Source: Nostoc sp. LPT | GTDB lineage: Bacteria; Cyanobacteriota; Cyanobacteriia; Cyanobacteriales; Nostocaceae | Length of the DNA stretch: 64,000 nucleotides | NCBI RefSeq assembly: GCF_017115165.1 | Contig: NZ_JABXKF010000064.1 | Coordinates: 17,159 to 81,158 of the forward strand | Direction: 5' to 3' | Shown here: positions 19,946-29,922 of the stretch, in pieces | Layout of the letters: each line of letters starts with the position of its first letter | How positions within the stretch are numbered: position 1 is the first letter of the stretch | Translations under genes and position numbers: made by a program | Notes under the pieces: model-generated | What the model was told of the DNA's origin: nothing | Database searches by the model: none | What the model saw: the letters and a program-made list of their open reading frames with translations, nothing else

Positions 19946-20821
19946 ATGGCACTGGATTTTCCCACTTTGCCCTTGGCGTTTCAATTTACTTCTCCAGGAC
20001 CGATTCTGGTGAAAATAGGGCCACTAAGTATTCGTTGGTATGGCTTGTTAATTGCCACAGCAGTGTTAATTGGCGTCATCCTTTCCCAGAATTTGGCAAA
20101 GCGCCGTAACGTTAATCCTGAGTTGCTAGGCGATTTGTTCTTTTGGTTGTTGATTGGGGCAATTCCTGGCGCACGACTATATTACGTTTTTTTTGAATGG
20201 TCAAAATATGCCCCAACTCCAGGAAAAATTTTTGCGATCTGGGAAGGAGGTATTGCCATTCATGGAGCGATTCTTGGTGGCGTTGTGGCTGCGTTAATTT
20301 TTGCCAGAATCAAGCAGGTTTCTTTCTGGCAACTGGCAGATTTAGTAGCACCTTCGCTGATTTTAGGGCAGGCGATCGGACGTTGGGGCAATTTCTTTAA
20401 TTCTGAAGCTTTTGGCGATCCCACTGATTTACCCTGGAAGCTCTATATTCCACCAGACCATCGTCCTTTAGAATATGTTAGTTTCGATTATTTTCATCCC
20501 ACCTTCCTCTACGAATCTCTATGGGATTTAATGGTGTTTGCGCTACTAATAACGTTGTTTTTCCGGTCTTTATCCGGTAAACCACGTCTGAAGGTCGGCA
20601 CACTGTTTCTAATTTACTGGCCAGCATACAGCTTAGGACGCTTGTGGATTGAAGGCTTTCGCACTGATAGCTTGATGCTGGGGCCATTACGGATGGCACA
20701 AGTAGTCAGTAGTTTAGGAATTCTATTGGGATTAGTTGGATTAGCTTGGCTTTACTTACTCAAACGCCCTTTACCCGATGTAGTTCCTACTCTTAAGGGG
20801 AATGGGGAGACTGGGAGATGA
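19946..20821 (+). CDS. lgt: prolipoprotein diacylglyceryl transferase
   Basis: A 291-residue inner-membrane enzyme that attaches diacylglycerol from phosphatidylglycerol to the lipobox Cys of prolipoproteins. The motifs are [16 protein letters not shown], the HGAILGG loop, and the Lgt signature [13 protein letters not shown]. About seven membrane helices are visible. It is transcribed away from coaD across a 295-bp spacer. After the stop come G-rich GGGGAGATGAG-type repeats (20803-20875). Confidence 0.96.
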   Translation: MALDFPTLPLAFQFTSPGPILVKIGPLSIRWYGLLIATAVLIGVILSQNLAKRRNVNPELLGDLFFWLLIGAIPGARLYYVFFEWSKYAPTPGKIFAIWEGGIAIHGAILGGVVAALIFARIKQVSFWQLADLVAPSLILGQAIGRWGNFFNSEAFGDPTDLPWKLYIPPDHRPLEYVSFDYFHPTFLYESLWDLMVFALLITLFFRSLSGKPRLKVGTLFLIYWPAYSLGRLWIEGFRTDSLMLGPLRMAQVVSSLGILLGLVGLAWLYLLKRPLPDVVPTLKGNGETGR

Positions 20822-20926
20822 GGAAGTAGGGGGAGATGAGGGGGACAAGGGAGACAAGGGAGACAAGGAAGATAAATAACCAATCCTCCATCCCCAATAC
20901 CCAATGACTAAAAAATAAAAAATGCC

Positions 20927-20948
20927 CCAGAGTATTCTCTAGGGCTTA
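20927..20948. other. hairpin repeat element upstream of cobM
   Basis: GCCCCAGAG and CTCTAGGGC form a 9-bp stem with one mismatch and a 4-nt loop. The hairpin lacks a T-run, so it is more likely a dispersed repeat than a terminator. Confidence 0.45.
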
Positions 20949-21043
20949 ACCAGGGTGCATCTACCATTACTCTCTACTAGGGAAAAAGGGTGAATCCGGA
21001 AAGATACTGAGAAAATATCAAAAAATTTTTTTGAGGGATTGCC

Positions 21044-21886
21044 GTGGGTTCTTTTAAAAGTGAATATACAGAAAGTCCAAGCTATAAAAAAACACTATAT
21101 ACTGTAAAACCATCTGTGTATATTGTCGGCGCAGGCCCTGGAGATCCTGACTTATTAACCGTGAAGGCGCAAAAATTACTGGCTGTTGCTGATGTAATTT
21201 TATTTGCTGATTCTTTAGTACCCGAACAAATTTTAGAACTTTGCCGAAAAGATGCCGAGATAATTAGAACTGCGAATCAGACTTTAGAAGAAATTTTGGC
21301 GATTATGATCGATAGGGTACGATCGCAGCACAAATCTCTAGTCCGTCTCCATTCTGGCGATCCTAGTCTCTATAGCGCCATTCACGAGCAAATGCATCTT
21401 TTAAGAGAGGCAAATATTCCTTTTGAAGTCATACCTGGTATTAGCGCCTTTCAAGCTGCTGCTGCCAAACTTAAAGTAGAACTGACTGTCCCTGGTTTAG
21501 TCCAAACGATCATTCTGACACGCATCAGCGGACGTACAGAAGTCCCTGCCGCCGAAGAATTAGCCACTCTCGCGGCACATCAGGCTAGTCTCTGCCTGTA
21601 TTTGAGTGCGGGTCACGTCGAAAATGCCCAAGCTAAACTACTCGAACATTATCCAGCCGAAACCCTGATTGCGATTTGCTTTCGCATTGGATGGCCCGAT
21701 GAAAAAATCAGGGTTGTCCCCCTGAATCAAATGGCAGAATGTACTCATCAAGAAAAACTCATTCGCACTACACTTTATATAATTAGTCCAGCACTTTCGA
21801 CAGCAACAGGGCGATCGCGTTTATATCATCCTGAACATAGTCATATATTTCGCTCATCTGATCACGAAATACAAGATACAGCATAA
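21044..21886 (+). CDS. cobM: precorrin-4 C11-methyltransferase
   Basis: The 280-residue protein methylates C11 of the corrin precursor using S-adenosylmethionine in cobalamin synthesis. It has the tetrapyrrole methylase signatures YIVGAGPGDPDLLTVKAQ, VRLHSGDPSLYSAI and the FEVIPGISAFQAAAA loop. Start: GTG at 21044 with GAGGGA upstream. The N-terminal 25 residues before PSVYIVGAG are not conserved and might be dispensable. No cobalamin riboswitch was recognised upstream. Confidence 0.93.
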   Translation: MGSFKSEYTESPSYKKTLYTVKPSVYIVGAGPGDPDLLTVKAQKLLAVADVILFADSLVPEQILELCRKDAEIIRTANQTLEEILAIMIDRVRSQHKSLVRLHSGDPSLYSAIHEQMHLLREANIPFEVIPGISAFQAAAAKLKVELTVPGLVQTIILTRISGRTEVPAAEELATLAAHQASLCLYLSAGHVENAQAKLLEHYPAETLIAICFRIGWPDEKIRVVPLNQMAECTHQEKLIRTTLYIISPALSTATGRSRLYHPEHSHIFRSSDHEIQDTA

Positions 21887-21911
21887 ATCCAAGGCGAGTG
21901 CTTAATAATTA

Positions 21912-21937
21912 ACTGGCTAAAAACGCCAGTTTTTTTT
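21912..21937 (+). terminator. Rho-independent terminator after cobM
   Basis: ACTGGC and GCCAGT pair around a 7-nt loop and are followed by seven T, 25 nt after the cobM stop. Confidence 0.87.
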
Positions 21938-22483
21938 ATAAGTAATGCCAAATTAAAATCGATATGCTTGCAATAGACATGAGTATTATTCCTTAGATAA
22001 GATGATTGTTATCTGTATTTAACGCTACAACAATAAATTTTCTGTAAATTCACAAAGTATTTCGATAAAAATTGGCTTTTTAGCCCACATTCGGCATCCC
22101 ATCTGCCAAAATCGGTAATTACTGAGTTGAACCCCCTTGTATCTAGACCTTACGGTGTACACAAAAGCTGACCCAGAGAGTTTCCAGTCAAAAAAGTTGT
22201 ATTCAAACTGTTTAAGCCCACGACAGGAATAAAATATATAAATAAATATACCACGATAGTTGGTATATTTTTATAAAACTGTTTAATTGATTACATTTAT
22301 AGCTATCAGTACGTGATAAGTTTAACAGCAATTTCTAATAACTAGCCTCTAAAGAGCCATTTAGTACCAGAAGAACAAAAACTTTTACTTTTCAAAATTT
22401 TCTAGCATTTTTTCTGCAATTATATTTAGATTGCTATTTGGTAGGTGCTTGTATTTTTGATTAAAAATCTTGTTATATAACTG
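21938..22483. other. intergenic leader before the siderophore regulator
   Basis: This stretch of about 550 bp, A/T-rich, has no gene. It contains the inverted repeat listed at 22244-22270 and should carry the promoter of the AraC-type regulator. Confidence 0.55.
22244..22270. promoter_or_regulatory. inverted-repeat operator candidate
   Basis: AAATATACCA (22244-22253) and TGGTATATTT (22261-22270) form a perfect 10-bp inverted repeat around a 7-bp spacer, about 215 bp before the AraC-type gene. The sub-motif AGTTGGTATA recurs at 23538 and, degenerately, at 23569, in front of the TonB receptor gene. It could bind the PchR-like regulator or Fur; this is inference. Confidence 0.4.
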
Positions 22484-23476
22484 ATGACATTAATCCTATC
22501 ATTATACGATTATTGGAAACTATTTAATGAAGAAGAGCCAATTTGGCAAAATGGCGATTCTGATAATTTCGACCTAACACGCAAACTTCAAATTATATAT
22601 GGTGAAGGGTTTCACCGAGAAATTCATCTACGAGATGATGTACTTTTAAGTATCTACAACTATCAATCACAAAAATCAATAGTTGTAGAATCTCCTGTTA
22701 GAGGACACATGATAGAATTTCAACTTTTGCCTTTGGCAGGTTCTCAAGCTCAAAACATTAGTAGCAGAGTAGGACAATACTTTTTGAGCGGTAGTGGAAT
22801 GGCTCTTGAGTCTACTCATTTCCACAATGAGTTTTTTGGGTTGGTAGAAGTCGGTATTCATATAAAACCAGAAGTTTTTTACTCATTTGTTGCAGATATC
22901 TCTGGAGAAATTCCGCCAGAGTTAAAACATTTATTTAGACGTTCGGATCAACCCACTTATGAGCGTTATGGTATCCAAACTCCAGCAATGCTTTTAGCAG
23001 TGCAGCAAATTATTCAATGTCCCTACCAAGGCATGACTAAGCGAATATATTTTGAAAGCAAGGTTTGGGAATTAGCAGCATTAATAATAGACCAAGAGTT
23101 ACAAATCAATCAAGGTAACTTAATAACGACTACGCTTAAATCTTCTGAGATTGAACGTATTCGTAATGCTAAAGAGATTTTATTGAAACATATACATAAT
23201 CCACCTTCTCTGATACAGCTAGCACGACAGGTGGGGCTGAACGATCGCAAACTTAAACAAGGCTTTAAGCAAGTTTTTGGCACTACAGTCTTTGGCTACC
23301 TACATAACCACCGGATGGAACTAGCTCAAAAGCTACTGATGGAAAGAAATATGAATGTTACAGAAGTAGCCAGAACAGTAGGTTATGCTAGCTTACCTTC
23401 ATTTAGCTATGCCTTTTATAAAAAGTTTGGGGTAAATCCCAAGTCATATCAGACAAAAAAAGTCCGTCTCGAATAA
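22484..23476 (+). CDS. AraC-family (PchR-like) transcriptional regulator
   Basis: A 330-residue regulator with an N-terminal ligand-sensing domain and a C-terminal double helix-turn-helix (about 235-330). The second helix-turn-helix shows VTEVARTVGYASLPSFSYAFYKKFGVNPKSY. Members of this group sense ferric siderophores and switch on the matching TonB receptor gene, which lies directly downstream on the same strand, as do the oxygenase-like and binding-protein genes. No obvious Shine-Dalgarno sequence precedes the ATG. Confidence 0.88.
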   Translation: MTLILSLYDYWKLFNEEEPIWQNGDSDNFDLTRKLQIIYGEGFHREIHLRDDVLLSIYNYQSQKSIVVESPVRGHMIEFQLLPLAGSQAQNISSRVGQYFLSGSGMALESTHFHNEFFGLVEVGIHIKPEVFYSFVADISGEIPPELKHLFRRSDQPTYERYGIQTPAMLLAVQQIIQCPYQGMTKRIYFESKVWELAALIIDQELQINQGNLITTTLKSSEIERIRNAKEILLKHIHNPPSLIQLARQVGLNDRKLKQGFKQVFGTTVFGYLHNHRMELAQKLLMERNMNVTEVARTVGYASLPSFSYAFYKKFGVNPKSYQTKKVRLE

Positions 23477-23756
23477 AAAAAAGTCCGGCTCGAAGAAAAT
23501 GCGATCGCTCCGGGTATTGTATTCTTTAGCAATCACTAAGTTGGTATAAATACATTTTTTCACCAGCTAGGTTGGTAAATAACATATAGAGACTAAGGAT
23601 TTCCACTATGAGTTTGTTTGAAATAGTACACCACGGGAAAAATAAAGCTACCTTCGGGTTCACCATCTGAAATCAGTAAAAAGCCTGTTAAATCAGTGTT
23701 CTTGCTTTTTATTTTTTACTTTTTTATTTGGTGTGTTGGTTTGGAGTGTATAAAAA

Positions 23757-26429
23757 ATGCATTTTCATCTTCTATTTGATGTTAGTAGCTTGTTAATAAC
23801 AGTTTTTTCTATCACTGTAGCTGATGCTGAACAACTATTATCTGAAAAATCTAACGTTTCAAGTGAAGTCAACAGTAAAATTCACTCCGCCAGTAAGGTG
23901 CAGGTTTATAAAACGAGTGCAAAATATTTGTTGAGGACACCCAGAAATCAGAATTTTGTTCCTCAATTAAATGGCAGTCGCTACAACGGGGGGAACCCCC
24001 GCAACGCGCTGCCTCGTCAGGCAACTACGGATGTGGTGTCAGTGACAGATGTAAAGGTGAATACCACCGATAAAGGAATAGAGTTAATTTTAGTCACATC
24101 TAATTCTGTTAAATTGCAAGTTTCGCCGAAAATAGAGGGCAATTCATACATTGCAGATATCCCTAATGCTAAGTTACAGCTTGCAAGTGGAGATTTTCGG
24201 CAAGAGAAGCCTTACCCTGGAATTGCCCTAATCACAGTAACAAATGTAGATGCAAATACTTTGCGGGTGACGGTAGTAGGAGAAACAAGTATACCTGTTG
24301 TCAAGTTATTTGATAGTCAGACTCAGGGTTTGGTATTTGGAGTAAGTGCAACACCATCGACTGCACAGCAACCAACAATACCGCCACAGCAACAACCCCC
24401 AACTGAGGAGAAACAACCACCAATTGAGTTAGAAGTGACTGCACCGCCAGACACCTATCGGGTTCCAAATACAAGTATTGGTACAAAAACAGATACGCCA
24501 CTGCGCGATATTCCTCAATCAATTCAGGTGATACCTCGACAGGTTATCGAAGACCAGCAACCGCGTTACCTAGTTGATGTACTTAGAAATGCTGGTGTCT
24601 CAAAGGGCAACCTCACATCTCAAAGTGCAGATACTTTTGTCATTCAAGGCTTTGATGCCAGAAGTAATTTATATAGAAATGGAGTCAGAGACCGCCTTTC
24701 AAATGAGAATATTTCAACTTCAACTACCAATATAGAGAGAATAGAAGTCCTTAGAGGACCAGCCTCCGTGCTTTATGGTCAAGGCAGTCCTGGAGGCACA
24801 GTCAATATAATCACAAAACAGCCTCTTAGTCAACCCTACTACGCCTTTGAGGTTAGACGGGGCGGCTACGAACTTTTTCAACCATCGCTTGACCTTTCCG
24901 GTCCGTTAACAAAAGATGGTAATCTCTTATATCGTTTGAACACTTCTTATAGAACTACAGAAGACTTTATTGATTTTTTTAAAGAAAAACGCTATTTTAT
25001 ATCACCCGTAATCGGTTGGCAGATTGGAAAGAATACAAATTTGACTTTCGATGCAGAATATCAAGATTTACAACAAACAGGAATGAGTGCTATTCCCCAA
25101 CATCCTGCTAGTGGAAGTGTACTTCCTAACCCCAATGGTAAAATTCCTATCAGTCGTTATTTAGGAGAACCTGACGATTTCTATAATAGTCAGCAAGGTC
25201 GGTTTGCCTATAACTTTGAACATCGTTTTAGTCAAAACTGGTCTATTAAAAACTCATTTCAATATGCATTTTTAACCTATGACTTAAAGAGTACATTTAT
25301 TAACAGTCCTATACAAAGTGATAACCGTACAGTCTTAAGAAGACAAAGTACTTACCGCGATCCGTTGCATCTTGACAGTTATGCTTTAGACACTAATATT
25401 GTTGGTAAATTTAACACTGGTAGTATTAACCATCAAATATTATTTGGGTTTGATTTATTAAGACAAATTAAACGACGACCTGGTTTAAATCAAAGGAATG
25501 CTAGTCCTATTGATATCTTTAATCCAGTGTACGGACAACCCTTGGTGGGTTCTGTGATTCCAATTTTTGATGACAAAACAAGAGATGATTCTTTAGGCTT
25601 TTATATTCAAGACCAAGTTAAATTCAATAACCTGACACTAGTTGTCGGAGGGCGCTACGATTGGGTAAAAAATGAAGTTAATAGTTTTATTACCCCTGGA
25701 ACGACTAGCCAGTCAGACTCTGCATTTAGTCCCCGTGTGGGTATTATCTATCAACCCATAGTGCCTGTCTCTCTTTACGCTAGCTACAGTCGTTCTTTTG
25801 AGCAAGTAACTGGTACTACCAGAGATGGTAGTCTGTTTAAACCCCGTCGTGGAACTCAATATGAAGTGGGTGTCAAAACTGATTTATTCGATAATAAACT
25901 GTCAGCGACACTTGCTTTATACGAACTAACTCTCACCAACGCTTTAACTGCTGATCTCAACAATGTAAGCTTTAGCGTGCAAACGGGAGAGCAAAGAAGC
26001 CGAGGTGTAGAACTTTCGGTAGCAGGAGAAATCCTTCCTGGTTGGAATGTAATTGGCTTCTATGGTTATACAGATGCGCGCATTACCAAAGACAACCGAA
26101 TTCCAATTGGTAATAAACTGTTCGCTGTACCAGAGAACTTTTTTAGTTTACAGACAACTTATATTATTCCTAAAGGAGCTTTCAAGGGTTTTGGCGGTGG
26201 TATCAGTTTTAATTATGTTGGAGAGCAGGAAGCAGACAATTTGAATACATATAAATTACCAAGTTACTTTCTTACAGATGCAGCTTTGTACTACCGCAAT
26301 AATAACCTGAGTGTCGGACTTATTTTTAAGAACTTATTCAACGTTCAGTATTACAATCCAAACGTTGTCACACGGGTTGATCCTGGTCGTCCGTATACAG
26401 CAGAGTTAACTGTGAAGTGGGAATTTTAA
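23757..26429 (+). CDS. TonB-dependent siderophore receptor with AMIN domain
   Basis: An 890-residue outer-membrane ferric-siderophore receptor. The domains are a hydrophobic N-terminus, an AMIN domain (about 90-195, which binds cell wall), a Pro/Gln linker, a plug (about 245-365, with LRDIPQSIQVIP and VLRGPASVLYGQGSPGG), then a 22-strand barrel ending in Phe (TVKWEF). An AMIN fusion is typical of cyanobacterial receptors. The start is fixed by a TAA two codons upstream and a GGAG site. The signal region lacks the usual basic residues. A repeat-derived stretch (about 23980-24024) lies before the AMIN domain. Confidence 0.93.
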   Translation: MHFHLLFDVSSLLITVFSITVADAEQLLSEKSNVSSEVNSKIHSASKVQVYKTSAKYLLRTPRNQNFVPQLNGSRYNGGNPRNALPRQATTDVVSVTDVKVNTTDKGIELILVTSNSVKLQVSPKIEGNSYIADIPNAKLQLASGDFRQEKPYPGIALITVTNVDANTLRVTVVGETSIPVVKLFDSQTQGLVFGVSATPSTAQQPTIPPQQQPPTEEKQPPIELEVTAPPDTYRVPNTSIGTKTDTPLRDIPQSIQVIPRQVIEDQQPRYLVDVLRNAGVSKGNLTSQSADTFVIQGFDARSNLYRNGVRDRLSNENISTSTTNIERIEVLRGPASVLYGQGSPGGTVNIITKQPLSQPYYAFEVRRGGYELFQPSLDLSGPLTKDGNLLYRLNTSYRTTEDFIDFFKEKRYFISPVIGWQIGKNTNLTFDAEYQDLQQTGMSAIPQHPASGSVLPNPNGKIPISRYLGEPDDFYNSQQGRFAYNFEHRFSQNWSIKNSFQYAFLTYDLKSTFINSPIQSDNRTVLRRQSTYRDPLHLDSYALDTNIVGKFNTGSINHQILFGFDLLRQIKRRPGLNQRNASPIDIFNPVYGQPLVGSVIPIFDDKTRDDSLGFYIQDQVKFNNLTLVVGGRYDWVKNEVNSFITPGTTSQSDSAFSPRVGIIYQPIVPVSLYASYSRSFEQVTGTTRDGSLFKPRRGTQYEVGVKTDLFDNKLSATLALYELTLTNALTADLNNVSFSVQTGEQRSRGVELSVAGEILPGWNVIGFYGYTDARITKDNRIPIGNKLFAVPENFFSLQTTYIIPKGAFKGFGGGISFNYVGEQEADNLNTYKLPSYFLTDAALYYRNNNLSVGLIFKNLFNVQYYNPNVVTRVDPGRPYTAELTVKWEF
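23980..24024. repeat. in-frame GC-rich repeat within the TonB receptor gene
   Basis: GGGGGGAACCCCC forms a palindrome followed by GCAACGCGCTGCCTCG, unlike the A/T-rich surrounding gene. It encodes the NGGNPRNALPRQ segment between the signal region and the AMIN domain. Confidence 0.6.
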
Positions 26430-26441
26430 TCAGAAATTACC

Positions 26442-27122
26442 ATGATAGATTTGAGTGTGATTTGTCAAGCGAGAATGGAGTTTATTCCATATCGTTGGGT
26501 AAAGTTAGAAAATCTTATTTCTGTTAACGAGAGGCTCAACTTGGCTTCTAACTTTCCTGAAGAACGATGGTTCCACGAATTTGTGACTCAAGATTCTAGA
26601 GTGTTGGCAGGGCCTATCTTGAGTGAGAAGATAGGTATTCTTGAAGCACCTCCTTTTCATCCAGTCTGGCAAACACTAATTGCTTCACTCTGCTCAAGAG
26701 AGTATCGTACTGCACTGGAAGAACTAACTGGCTTGAACCTTAAAAACCACCATTTGCAATTTGCTTTCACTCGAATGAATTCAGGACACAAGGGTAGTTC
26801 TCATGTAGATAATCCAGCAACTGTCAAATTAGTGCAGCTTTTATACTTTAATGAAGAATGGGAACATTCCTGGGGAGGGTGTCTGCGAATTCTCAAAAAC
26901 GAAAATCCTGAATCAGTATTTCAAGATGTTCTACCACTACTTGGTTCCTCAGTTATCTTGATGCCAGATGAAAAATCATGGCATACAGTGACTACAGTTA
27001 AACCAGAAGCTTTGCGGGCGCGACTAGCCCTGAAAATGACATTTTTTCCAGATTCTTTTGATATGACACAAAGCTATGAGATGTATAAACAGATGGGGAG
27101 ATGTGTTTACAAACTTTCCTAA
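26442..27122 (+). CDS. 2OG-Fe(II) oxygenase-like protein in the siderophore locus
   Basis: A 226-residue protein with the iron-binding facial triad of the 2-oxoglutarate/Fe(II) oxygenases: His121-x-Asp123 (SSHVDNP) and distal His181 (SWHTVTTV), with Arg192 or Arg194 placed to hold 2-oxoglutarate. It has no signal peptide, so it is probably cytoplasmic. It begins 12 bp after the TonB receptor stop and overlaps the following binding-protein gene by 22 bp, so the three are very likely one transcript. It could hydroxylate a siderophore or process the imported iron complex. Substrate unknown. Confidence 0.78.
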   Translation: MIDLSVICQARMEFIPYRWVKLENLISVNERLNLASNFPEERWFHEFVTQDSRVLAGPILSEKIGILEAPPFHPVWQTLIASLCSREYRTALEELTGLNLKNHHLQFAFTRMNSGHKGSSHVDNPATVKLVQLLYFNEEWEHSWGGCLRILKNENPESVFQDVLPLLGSSVILMPDEKSWHTVTTVKPEALRARLALKMTFFPDSFDMTQSYEMYKQMGRCVYKLS

Positions 27123-28108
27123 AAGATGTCGTTTTCTCAAGCAGGTTTTTCCTAATTTGTCTGGTTCTGGTGTTGAGTGTTTGTGCTTGTAGCAACTTTC
27201 ATGCAGAACCAAAACTTTTGTCAGTTACACCCTCTTCAAATACTGTTCGTGTAGTCAAACACGCTTTAGGTCAAACTCAAGTTCCAATTCATCCCCAACG
27301 AGTAGTTGCACTCGATCCTGTGGTTTTAGGAACTCCTTTAGCATTAGGTATTAAAATAGTAGCTGCTCCTAAGCAATTTCTTAAACTCTTAGCGCCAGAA
27401 GACCAACCCCAGGATGTTCAGGATATTGGCTTTGTGCCTCCTAATTTAGAGAAAATCTTAGCTTTAAAACCAGATTTAATTTTAGGTAGTATCACCTTTC
27501 ATCAAGAAATTTATCCGTTGTTATCGCACATCGCTCCTACGGTCTTGGTAAATAATAAAAGTATTCCAAACTGGAAAGATGTTTTTATACAACTTTCTGA
27601 TATTATGGGCAAGAAAGAGGAAGCTGAACAAGTTTTGTCCCATTATTATGACCGGTTGAGAAAGTTCAGAACTGTTATGGGTAAAAGACTTCCACAGACT
27701 CAAGTATCGCTGTTGCGCCTAACACCACCAGATTCTATACGGTTTTTTACAAAAGAAGGCTTTGCTGGAAATATCCTTGAAGATGCTGGTTTAGCGCGTC
27801 CTGCTTCTCAAAACTTAGATCCTCAAGCAACGCTAAAGAAAAGAGGAGGCGGGCCGATTGCTTATGATCTCTCTAATGAACTTCCTCAAGAAGCGGATGG
27901 AGATATTCTATTCTTGATAATGTCAGACCCCAAAAATACTGATTCACAGAAGACTCTCCAGCGCCTCCTATCGAATCCACTTTGGTCAAAGTTAAAAGTT
28001 GTCCAGCAAGGTAAGGTGTATGTGGTTGGGGATTATTGGGGTTGCTGTGCTTCTATTTCCGCTAACCGAGTAATTGATGATTTGGAGCGATATTTGATTG
28101 CAGATTGA
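27101..28108 (+). CDS. iron-siderophore ABC transporter substrate-binding lipoprotein
   Basis: A 335-residue FecB/FhuD-type periplasmic binding protein. A hydrophobic signal segment (about 14-27) leads to a Cys-rich lipobox region (SVCACSN), giving lipid anchoring. The body has the family landmarks HPQRVVALDP, the first domain with LEKILALKPDLIL, and the C-terminal WGCCASISANRVIDDL. It delivers ferric siderophore to an inner-membrane permease. No permease or ATPase gene of the FecCD/FecE type is in the window, so they must lie elsewhere. Confidence 0.92.
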   Translation: MCLQTFLKDVVFSSRFFLICLVLVLSVCACSNFHAEPKLLSVTPSSNTVRVVKHALGQTQVPIHPQRVVALDPVVLGTPLALGIKIVAAPKQFLKLLAPEDQPQDVQDIGFVPPNLEKILALKPDLILGSITFHQEIYPLLSHIAPTVLVNNKSIPNWKDVFIQLSDIMGKKEEAEQVLSHYYDRLRKFRTVMGKRLPQTQVSLLRLTPPDSIRFFTKEGFAGNILEDAGLARPASQNLDPQATLKKRGGGPIAYDLSNELPQEADGDILFLIMSDPKNTDSQKTLQRLLSNPLWSKLKVVQQGKVYVVGDYWGCCASISANRVIDDLERYLIAD

Positions 28109-28256
28109 AATTATTCTAATGTTTTGCGATCGCCTAGCCATAGCTGATGAAGCACTTAAGAGCGATCGCCCCCTGAAGGCTACAATTGTATAAAAATAAA
28201 TAATAGGTTCCTCTAACCTTCTAAACCTACTATCTCTTGAGCAAAAATCCAGTACT

Positions 28257-28610
28257 ATGCCTTTAATCAAAGTGCAAACTTCTGCATCGGCTCCTGAAAA
28301 AGCTGAAATTGAGTCAATGCTTTTAAACCTATCAGCCAAGTTAGCGAAACATTTGGGAAAACCAGAATCATATGTAATGACTGCTTTTGAACCGGGAATC
28401 CCCATGACCTTTGCAGGGAATACAGACTCAGTTTGCTACATTGAAATTAAGAGCGTTGGCACGATGAAGCCAGAGCAAACCGCAGCAATGAGTCAAGACT
28501 TTTGCCAGCAGATTAACCAAACTTTAGGTGTGCCGAAAAATCGTATTTACATTGAGTTTGCAGATGCTAAGGGTGCAATGTGGGGCTGGAACGGCACAAC
28601 TTTTGGCTAA
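28257..28610 (+). CDS. MIF/phenylpyruvate tautomerase-like protein
   Basis: A 117-residue protein that begins Met-Pro; Pro, exposed by Met removal, is the catalytic base in the tautomerase superfamily. PLIKVQTSA at the start and the C-terminal NRIYIEFADAKGAMWGWNG match the MIF group. It probably tautomerises phenylpyruvate-type keto acids. The physiological role in cyanobacteria is not known. It stands alone between the siderophore group and rlmN. Confidence 0.9.
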   Translation: MPLIKVQTSASAPEKAEIESMLLNLSAKLAKHLGKPESYVMTAFEPGIPMTFAGNTDSVCYIEIKSVGTMKPEQTAAMSQDFCQQINQTLGVPKNRIYIEFADAKGAMWGWNGTTFG

Positions 28611-28689
28611 TTCCCCGTCTTCTTTAGTCAAGACTAACTCGCTCTAGCAGGTGTAGGATAGAGATCCAACATCAACTCGCGATCTTTTT

Positions 28690-29781
28690 ATGTCTGCTAC
28701 GCCTCTTGTATCTCAGGTTGACTTCAACTCAGAAAAATCAGAATTAATCCCTCCCCTTCTAGGTGCTTCTCTGGCGGAGTTAAGCACTTGGGTGCAGCAA
28801 CAAGGACAATCGGCTTACAGAGGAAAGCAATTGCATGAATGGATCTACGACAAAGGGGTGCGATCGCTAGCTGATATTTCTGTCTTCTCCAAGCAATGGC
28901 GCAAAGAAGTAGCAGAAATCCCCATTGGGCGCTCAATTTTACATTACCGCTCTGAGGCTGCCGATGGTACGGTGAAATATCTTTTACGATTAACAGATGG
29001 GCAGATTATTGAAACTGTAGGCATCCCCACCTTCGCAGAAAGGGGAGAAGGCCCAAAAGCCCGTCTGACAGTTTGTGTCTCTACTCAGGTAGGTTGCCCA
29101 ATGGCGTGTGATTTCTGCGCTACTGGTAAGGGAGGCTACAAACGCAACCTAGCACGGCACGAAATTGTCGATCAAGTGTTGACTGTGCAAGAAGATTTTC
29201 AGCAACGGGTTAGCAATGTGGTGTTTATGGGACTGGGTGAACCGTTGTTAAATACTGAGAATGTCCTAGCAGCCTTGAAATCCCTGAATCAAGATGTCGG
29301 TATTGGGCAGCGATCGCTTACAGTTTCTACAGTGGGGATTCGCGATCGCATCCGTCAGTTCGCGCAAAATAATTTGCAAATCACTCTGGCTGTGAGTCTC
29401 CACGCCCCCAACCAAGCACTACGCGAAAAACTCATCCCCAGCGCCCGCGCCTATCCTCTAGAAGATTTACTGGCTGAATGTCGGGAATATGTGGAAATCA
29501 CTGGACGCCGCGTTACTTTTGAATATGTTCTCCTTGCTGGTGTTAACGATTTACCAGAACACGCATTAGAACTTTCAAAATGCCTGCGAGGATTCCAAAG
29601 TCATGTAAATTTGATTCCTTACAACCCCATCCAAGAAGTAGACTACAAACGCCCCAACCGCGATCGCATTCAAGCTTTTGTAAACGTTCTCAAGCAGCAA
29701 AATACTGCTGTTAGTGTCCGTTATTCCCGTGGTTTAGAAGCTGATGCTGCTTGTGGGCAACTAAGAGCAAGTAAGAATTAA
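28690..29781 (+). CDS. rlmN: 23S rRNA (adenine2503-C2)-methyltransferase
   Basis: A radical SAM enzyme of 363 residues that methylates A2503 of 23S rRNA and A37 of some tRNAs. The cluster motif is CPMACDFC, with the second catalytic Cys near the C-terminus (DAACGQL). The N-terminal domain ([21 protein letters not shown]) and [10 protein letters not shown] are typical. It is a normal full-length gene. Confidence 0.97.
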   Translation: MSATPLVSQVDFNSEKSELIPPLLGASLAELSTWVQQQGQSAYRGKQLHEWIYDKGVRSLADISVFSKQWRKEVAEIPIGRSILHYRSEAADGTVKYLLRLTDGQIIETVGIPTFAERGEGPKARLTVCVSTQVGCPMACDFCATGKGGYKRNLARHEIVDQVLTVQEDFQQRVSNVVFMGLGEPLLNTENVLAALKSLNQDVGIGQRSLTVSTVGIRDRIRQFAQNNLQITLAVSLHAPNQALREKLIPSARAYPLEDLLAECREYVEITGRRVTFEYVLLAGVNDLPEHALELSKCLRGFQSHVNLIPYNPIQEVDYKRPNRDRIQAFVNVLKQQNTAVSVRYSRGLEADAACGQLRASKN

Positions 29782-29881
29782 ATCTGTTGCAGTCAGTAAA
29801 TTTAATTACTTTAATCTCACAGATATCTTGACGTTAGTCGCAATTGGTGCAAGAGGGCGGCGGTAGAAATTGTTATATTAA

Positions 29882-29901
29882 GGTTAAGCGATCGCTTAAC
29901 C
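29882..29901. repeat. 20-bp perfect palindrome centred on HIP1
   Basis: GGTTAAGCGATCGCTTAACC is self-complementary and centred on GCGATCGC. It lies in the 5' region of the Gln-rich gene, about 22 bp before its ATG. Confidence 0.6.
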
Positions 29902-29922
29902 CAACCGATCACAAATAACTGT

